Below are positions 8,877-13,045 of a DNA stretch of 13,045 bases, piece by piece. Positions within the stretch are counted from its first letter, which is position 1. Each line of letters opens with the position of its first letter. The stretch is from assembly GCA_002383375.1 (NCBI GenBank), contig DFYR01000072.1, forward strand, positions 1 through 13,045, in the 5' to 3' direction. A program made the position numbers and the translations under genes. This DNA is from Spirochaetaceae bacterium UBA4077. Its GTDB lineage: Bacteria > Spirochaetota > Spirochaetia > Treponematales > Rectinemataceae. The notes beneath the pieces were generated by a model, which was not told the DNA's origin, ran no database searches, and was given only the letters and a program-made list of their open reading frames with translations.

Positions 8877-9728
8877 CTACCTCGAAAAAGCGACTGCCCC
8901 GTAACCGACCACCGGATCGCCCGGTTCGATCAGGGCGGCCGAACTCCCCATGCCCAGGACCTGGGCATCCATCCCCGATGAAAGGGAGCTTCTCATATAG
9001 GCGCTTATGATCCGCCCTCCGCAGAAGGAGGAACTGTCCTCGGAATAAGCCCGTAGCGCTTCGGCGTCCCCGTGCTCTATGGCCTCAAGAATGCCGGCGC
9101 TTTTACTAAGGCAGATATCCGGGTTTGAGTCGACAGCCAGGTTGCTGGTCATAACAAAAAGGCTCGAGGCAATACGGTCGCCAAGCAAAAAGTGAAGGTT
9201 GGCGAGAAGGCTGTCCAGCGTTTTTTCCTCGCAATTGCTTACGATCACCGGGAGGATCAAGGCGCTGGGGAAGAGCCGGGCGGAAAAGATGAGTTGCATC
9301 TCTATGGAGTGTTCCTCAAAATGAGGAATATCGCTGGCCTGGACCTCTGTGCTGCAGTGCAGAAGTCCGCGCACCAGGGCTCGGTCTACATGGAATTCCC
9401 CGGTAGGCAAGGCGAACGCGTGGAGATGGGGTAGAAAAACCCCCTGGTCGAAACTCCTATGAGAGGGGCTGATGAGGACTATTGTACCTATCTCCCTCGC
9501 GGCTACTGATTTCCATGCCCTGGCTGCTATGCTTCCAGAATAGTCCAGGCTGCTGTGGGGGCTTATGATGGCAGAGCAGTGTCCGGGCGGAGCGTCGACA
9601 TTGTCCAAGAGGCTTACTATCCTGCTGTCCAGTTCCTGGGCTGAGGCAGGGTAGAATATTCCGGCCACCATAGGCTCGCGAACCTGGCCTGGTCTGGAAT
9701 GCCGGGGTCCTTCTTCCGCTTCGTTCAT
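8877..9728 (-). CDS. amrB: Memo-family protein (AmmeMemoRadiSam system protein B), variant active site
   Basis: A 283-residue homologue of Memo, a fold related to class III extradiol dioxygenases (LigB). Family blocks are REPMVAGIFYPA (17-28), SPHSSLDYSG (56-65), ISPSHRSF (86-93), EEHSIEMQL (138-146), LFVMTSNLAV (190-199) and SFCGGRI (234-240). The metal ligands of human MEMO1 (H49, H81, C244) match H58, H90 and C236 here. The SDxxH motif (D189, H192) is replaced by N196 and V199, and the usual PHAGY is PHSSL. It may therefore bind metal but have altered or no catalysis. The start at 9728 has no ribosome binding site, but a good promoter ends six bases upstream, so a leaderless mRNA is likely. 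First gene of the amrB-amrA operon. Confidence 0.88.
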   Translation of the reverse strand: MNEAEEGPRHSRPGQVREPMVAGIFYPASAQELDSRIVSLLDNVDAPPGHCSAIISPHSSLDYSGSIAARAWKSVAAREIGTIVLISPSHRSFDQGVFLPHLHAFALPTGEFHVDRALVRGLLHCSTEVQASDIPHFEEHSIEMQLIFSARLFPSALILPVIVSNCEEKTLDSLLANLHFLLGDRIASSLFVMTSNLAVDSNPDICLSKSAGILEAIEHGDAEALRAYSEDSSSFCGGRIISAYMRSSLSSGMDAQVLGMGSSAALIEPGDPVVGYGAVAFSR

Positions 9729-9734
9729 ACTGGT

Positions 9735-9762
9735 AGTATAAGGTGATATTCTGTAATTTCAA
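9735..9762 (-). promoter_or_regulatory. Sigma-70 promoter of amrB-amrA
   Basis: Minus strand: TTGAAA (9762-9757, five of six), 16-base spacer, TATACT (9740-9735, five of six). Only ACCAGT separates the -10 from the amrB ATG, so transcription is expected at or next to the A of the start codon. The whole gap to the divergent regulator gene is 60 bases. I found no convincing sigma-70 pair for that regulator on the plus strand. Confidence 0.6.
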
Positions 9763-9788
9763 GAATTATATTTCCGGAGGCTGGACCG

Positions 9789-11174
9789 ATGAGGATATTG
9801 ATCGTTGACGATGAAGCAAGGATGGCGGAATCCATCAGGGATTACTTTCAACCAGAGGGGCTCGAATCGGATCTAGCTTTCAACGGCCTACAGGCCAGGC
9901 GCAAGCTTGAGGAGAATGCCTACGACGCCCTGGTATCGGACTTGCGCATGCCAGGCATGGACGGCATGCAGCTTCTGCGTTGGGTAAGGGAGGAGGGCCC
10001 TGATCTGCCGGTGATCATGATCTCGGCCCATGGCGACATCCGCGACGCCGTGGAGGCCATGAGGGAAGGGGCTTACGACTACTTGGTAAAACCCTTCGAT
10101 CCCGACGAACTGCTGCTTAAAGTCCGCAAGGCTGTGGAAAACCGCAGGTTACGCCTTTCGGTAGCGGCAGGAATGGCTGGCAAGGCAAAGGACGAGATGA
10201 TCGGCGAAAGCCTGGCCATACGAGAAGTGGACAGAATACTTGCCAAGGCTTCACCCACAGGGGCGACGATCCTCATAACCGGCGAGAGCGGCACAGGAAA
10301 GGAAGTCGCCGCCAGGGTTTCCCATCGCTACTCCCGACGTGAAGGCCCCTTTGTGCCTATAAACATGGGTGCCTTTCCTGAACAGCTTTTGGAGAGCGAA
10401 CTCTTCGGGTATGAAAAAGGCGCCTTTACCGGAGCCGACAACAGAAAACAAGGATTGTTCGAGAGCGCCCAGGGTGGAAGTCTTTTTCTGGACGAGATCG
10501 CCGAACTTCCTCTGCACCTCCAGGTAAAATTGCTCCGGGTCATTCAGGAGCGAAAGGTACAGCGCCTGGGCTCGCTCAAAGGGACGCCTGTCGATCTGCG
10601 GCTCGTGACCGCAACCAATAGGGACCTGGAAAAAGAAGTGAAAGCAGGCAGGTTCAGGGAGGATCTGTATTACCGGATTAACGTGATACGGATTCAGATA
10701 CCTCCGCTCAGAGAAAGGCCTGAGGATATTCCTCTCCTTGCGGGAGCATTTCTTGCCAGGGTTTCAGGCACCATGGGAAGAAAAGCCATGGAGCTGGGTG
10801 ATGATGCTGTCCGCTTTCTGATGCGCTACGATTTCCCGGGCAATGTTCGTGAGCTAGAGAACGCCATAGAGCGGGCTTGCATCTTGAGCGATGGAGACAC
10901 GCTCAGGGCAAGGGATTTCGAATTCTTAAAAGGCGGGAAAAAAGCAGTACAGGAAAGAGAGGGGCAACATCGGCCTGAATCAGCGAAGGCAGAGGTTTAC
11001 GGCATCGGCGAGAGTTTGGAGGAACTGGAGCGAAAGGCGATTCTGGCCGCCCTGGAGCGCAACGCCTATCACAGGGAAAGGACAGCAGAGGAGCTTGGAA
11101 TCACAAGAAGAACCTTGTTGAATAAGATAAAAGCCTATGGTCTGGAGACTGGATCAGAGACCGAGCAAGCTTGA
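9789..11174 (+). CDS. NtrC-family sigma-54-dependent response regulator
   Basis: A 461-residue transcription activator of standard three-domain layout. The receiver domain (1-120) has acidic pocket D8/D9, phosphoacceptor Asp51 in SDLRMPGMDG, Ser79 and Lys101 in LVKPFDPDEL. The AAA+ domain (about 138-380) has Walker A GESGTGKE (165-172), an intact GAFTGA loop (211-216) that contacts sigma-54, Walker B SLFLDEI, FREDLYYRINV, and sensor II in FPGNVRELENAIERA. A Fis-type helix-turn-helix closes the protein (ERTAEELGITRRTLLNKIKAYGL, about 430-452). ATG at 9789 has GGAGG eight bases upstream. No histidine kinase is adjacent, so its signal and targets are unknown; no sigma-54 -24/-12 element was recognised in the flanking gaps. 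All catalytic residues seen are intact. Confidence 0.95.
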   Translation: MRILIVDDEARMAESIRDYFQPEGLESDLAFNGLQARRKLEENAYDALVSDLRMPGMDGMQLLRWVREEGPDLPVIMISAHGDIRDAVEAMREGAYDYLVKPFDPDELLLKVRKAVENRRLRLSVAAGMAGKAKDEMIGESLAIREVDRILAKASPTGATILITGESGTGKEVAARVSHRYSRREGPFVPINMGAFPEQLLESELFGYEKGAFTGADNRKQGLFESAQGGSLFLDEIAELPLHLQVKLLRVIQERKVQRLGSLKGTPVDLRLVTATNRDLEKEVKAGRFREDLYYRINVIRIQIPPLRERPEDIPLLAGAFLARVSGTMGRKAMELGDDAVRFLMRYDFPGNVRELENAIERACILSDGDTLRARDFEFLKGGKKAVQEREGQHRPESAKAEVYGIGESLEELERKAILAALERNAYHRERTAEELGITRRTLLNKIKAYGLETGSETEQA

Positions 11175-11211
11175 CTAAAATCGCTTATTTATAAGTCTGA
11201 ATAGGTTTTGC

Positions 11212-11240
11212 TTGACAGCCAAAGAGAGCTGGAACATAGT
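11212..11240 (+). promoter_or_regulatory. Sigma-70 promoter of ggt
   Basis: Perfect TTGACA (11212-11217), 17-base spacer, CATAGT (11235-11240, four of six). The predicted start near 11247 leaves a leader of about 40 bases, which ends in a strong ribosome binding site AAGGAGG (11276-11282), five bases before the ATG. This makes ggt independent of the regulator gene upstream. Confidence 0.6.
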
Positions 11241-11255
11241 AGAATGACCATTCTA
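11240..11255. promoter_or_regulatory. Perfect palindrome at the ggt transcription start, operator candidate
   Basis: Seven-base arms TAGAATG and CATTCTA separated by AC. It begins at the last base of the predicted -10 box and spans the likely start site, where a dimeric repressor would block initiation. The size and symmetry would suit a TetR-like or similar dimeric helix-turn-helix protein, but no such gene is in the window. As RNA it would make only a short, AU-rich stem, so a DNA operator is the better reading. Confidence 0.5.
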
Positions 11256-11287
11256 TAAATACGCTACGAAAAATCAAGGAGGAGCAA

Positions 11288-12973
11288 ATGAAGAAATCGG
11301 TCATGACATTGGTTCTCCTGGCTGCGGGCTTGGCGGCGGTCTTTGCCCAGACCCCGGTGAACCTGTATGGGAGGGGAGCCCAGGGAGTGAACGGCGTGGT
11401 AGCCGCCGCCAAGCCCGAGGCATCTGAAGTCGGCCTGGAAATCCTAAAGAAGGGCGGAAATGCAGTCGACGCCGCCATTGCGGCCGCCTTCGCCCTCCAC
11501 GTGCTGGAGCCCAACGCATCCGGCGTGGGCGGCGGCGGTTTCATGATCGTCAAGATGGCAAACATGGCCAATCCCGTGGTGGTGGATTTCCGCGAAACTG
11601 CCCCCCTGGCTTCCACCGATAAGATGTATCTCGGAGCCGACGGTAAGGTGATCCCCAAATCCACCTACGAGGGCGGTCTCTCCGTGGGCGTTCCCGGCGA
11701 GGTGAAGGGGCTTCTCTATGCCCTGGAGCACTTTGGCTCGGGCAAGTTCTCTCGCATGGACCTGGTCCAGCCCGCCATCTCTTGGGCGCTCAAGGGCGTT
11801 CCGGTCACGGTCAACCTTGCCCAAATCATCAAGGACAACTTCGACAAGCTCGTTTTTTACGAGAACGGAGCCAAGATCTATCTCGACGAGGGGCTTCCCT
11901 ACGAGGTGGGTGACACCTTTACCAACCCCGACTACGCCAACACACTGGCCCAGATCGGCATCTACGGCGAGGACGCCATCTACAAGGGCAAGATAGCTCA
12001 GGCCATGGTGGATGAGGTACGCAAGCGGGGCGGCATACTCTCCATGGAAGACTTAGACAAGTATGAGGTAAAGGTACGCGAGCCAGTAGTGGGCGAGTAT
12101 CGAGGCTACAAGATCTATTCCGTACCGCCGGCTTCCTCGGGCGGCACACACCTCATTCAAATGCTCAACATTATGGAGAACTTCCCCGTAGCCAAGACGG
12201 TGCAGGGCAGCGCGGCTAACGCCCATCTCTGGGCCGAAACCCTGAAGCTTACCTTTGCCGACCGTTCCAAGTACATGGCCGATACGGACTTCGTAAAGGT
12301 TCCCCTGGCGGGGCTCACCAGCAAAGCATACGCAAAAGCTCTCGCTGCCAAGATAGATCTGGCCAAGCCCATGCCCAGCGCTACAGCGGGCGATCCATCC
12401 AAGTACGAGTCCGGTTCCACTACCAGTCTTTCGGTTATGGATAAAGACGGAAACATGGTCAACATCACGAAGACCATCAACTACTTCTTCGGCTCGGGCG
12501 TGGTAGTACCTGGAACAGGCATCATCATGAACGACGAGATGGACGATTTTGTGCCCACACCCGGTTCGGCCAATTCCGTCCAGCCTGGCAAGCGACCGCT
12601 ATCCAGCATAAGCCCCACCCTGGTGCTCGATCCCCAGGGCAGGTCCTTCATGGTTCTGGGTTCTCCCGGCGCCACCAGGATCTTCCCGACAGTAGCCCAG
12701 GTTATCTCCAACGTAATCGACTTCGGTATGCCCATCCAGGAAGCCATCCTGGCTCCGCGGCTCTTCCAGATGGCCTCCGGCGCCTTAAACCTGGAAGGTC
12801 GCTATTCGATCAACACGTACGAGGCGCTCAAGAAGCTGGGCCACACAGTGACAGTGCGCGGCGACTGGGATTCCTACTTCGGCGGCGTGCATGCAGTGCT
12901 CTACGACTATGACGCAGGTATCCTCTACGGTGGAGCCGATCCTCGCAGGGACGGCCAGGCAGCGGCTTTTTGA
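11288..12973 (+). CDS. ggt: Exported gamma-glutamyltransferase
   Basis: N-terminal nucleophile hydrolase precursor of 561 residues that should cleave itself into two subunits and then hydrolyse or transfer the gamma-glutamyl group of glutathione or related compounds outside the cytoplasm. The signal peptide ends in VFA before Gln21. Substrate-binding Arg102 lies in DFRETAP. The self-processing and nucleophile residue is predicted as Thr378 in GSTTSLSV. Thr396, Asn398, Asp420 (NDEMDDF) and Ser439/Ser440 (KRPLSSISPT) match E. coli T409, N411, D433 and S462/S463. Oddities: the usual TTH is TTS; the oxyanion Gly-Gly of GSPGG is Gly461-Ala462; and about ten residues are missing after DDF, where the E. 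coli lid loop lies, as in the lidless B. subtilis enzyme. The start has a strong ribosome binding site. Confidence 0.95.
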   Translation: MKKSVMTLVLLAAGLAAVFAQTPVNLYGRGAQGVNGVVAAAKPEASEVGLEILKKGGNAVDAAIAAAFALHVLEPNASGVGGGGFMIVKMANMANPVVVDFRETAPLASTDKMYLGADGKVIPKSTYEGGLSVGVPGEVKGLLYALEHFGSGKFSRMDLVQPAISWALKGVPVTVNLAQIIKDNFDKLVFYENGAKIYLDEGLPYEVGDTFTNPDYANTLAQIGIYGEDAIYKGKIAQAMVDEVRKRGGILSMEDLDKYEVKVREPVVGEYRGYKIYSVPPASSGGTHLIQMLNIMENFPVAKTVQGSAANAHLWAETLKLTFADRSKYMADTDFVKVPLAGLTSKAYAKALAAKIDLAKPMPSATAGDPSKYESGSTTSLSVMDKDGNMVNITKTINYFFGSGVVVPGTGIIMNDEMDDFVPTPGSANSVQPGKRPLSSISPTLVLDPQGRSFMVLGSPGATRIFPTVAQVISNVIDFGMPIQEAILAPRLFQMASGALNLEGRYSINTYEALKKLGHTVTVRGDWDSYFGGVHAVLYDYDAGILYGGADPRRDGQAAAF

Positions 12974-13007
12974 TCATCATTGAACTGATTCTGTAGTTTT
13001 TGTTCCG

Positions 13008-13043
13008 CGGGGCGCCGCCGGCCTGAGCGGCGCCCCGATTTTT
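13008..13043 (+). terminator. Rho-independent terminator after ggt
   Basis: An 11-base-pair perfect GC-rich stem (arms 13008-13018 and 13027-13037, core GGGGCGCCGC/GCGGCGCCCC) with an 8-base loop, followed by a run of five T. It sits 34 bases after the ggt stop and closes a monocistronic unit. Confidence 0.92.
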
Positions 13044-13045
13044 AT

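Noticed and set aside
11184..11195. CTTATTTATAAG inverted repeat after the response regulator gene
   Set aside because: Only five AT-rich base pairs with a two-base loop and no T-run directly after; too weak for a terminator call.
11175..11287. Sigma-54 promoter for ggt driven by the upstream NtrC-type regulator
   Set aside because: TGGAAC is present, but the required GC at the -12 element is absent at the right spacing, while a good sigma-70 pair is present.

Overview
The window is a compact stretch of bacterial chromosome, with a G+C content I judge by eye to be in the mid-to-high fifties. It carries nine protein genes and no gene-free stretch longer than about 150 bases. I see no tRNA or rRNA gene, insertion sequence, phage gene or CRISPR array. 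The gene set suggests a spirochaete, perhaps of the Treponema/Spirochaeta group: a PPDK with the TGGKTSHA variant, a methionyl-tRNA synthetase with a C-terminal EMAP II-like module, a FemX-type peptidoglycan bridge enzyme and a spirochaete-style lipoprotein. This rests on recalled family resemblance and was not searched; I put it at about 0.6.

Layout. Positions 1-2357 (minus): pyruvate, phosphate dikinase (ppdK), whose 3' end lies off the left edge. Positions 2506-3714 (plus): DNA polymerase IV (dinB), divergent from ppdK. Positions 3799-4745 (minus): a two-gene unit of a DUF503 protein followed by a lipoprotein of unknown function. Positions 4815-8338 (plus): metG and femX, overlapping by ATGA. 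Positions 8328-9728 (minus): the Memo-family amrB followed three bases later by the AMMECR1-family amrA. Positions 9789-11174 (plus): an NtrC-type sigma-54-dependent response regulator without a kinase nearby. Positions 11288-12973 (plus): an exported gamma-glutamyltransferase with its own promoter, a palindromic operator candidate and a strong terminator ending at 13043.

How the genes relate. Most are housekeeping functions (pyruvate/PEP metabolism, translesion synthesis, methionyl-tRNA charging, wall cross-bridge synthesis, glutathione or gamma-glutamyl peptide breakdown). They sit in short, mostly divergent or convergent units, not one large pathway operon. Functional links can be argued for metG-femX (both work on aminoacyl-tRNA) and for amrB-amrA (two of the three parts of the uncharacterised AmmeMemoRadiSam set).

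The most interesting points are regulatory and enzymatic details, not a clear new system. The metG and amrB start codons lie where a good sigma-70 promoter would start transcription, which suggests leaderless mRNAs. The Memo protein has lost two of the five residues of its family's active-site pocket. The gamma-glutamyltransferase has changed residues next to its nucleophile and in its oxyanion hole, and lacks the lid loop. A perfect 16-base palindrome sits at the ggt promoter.
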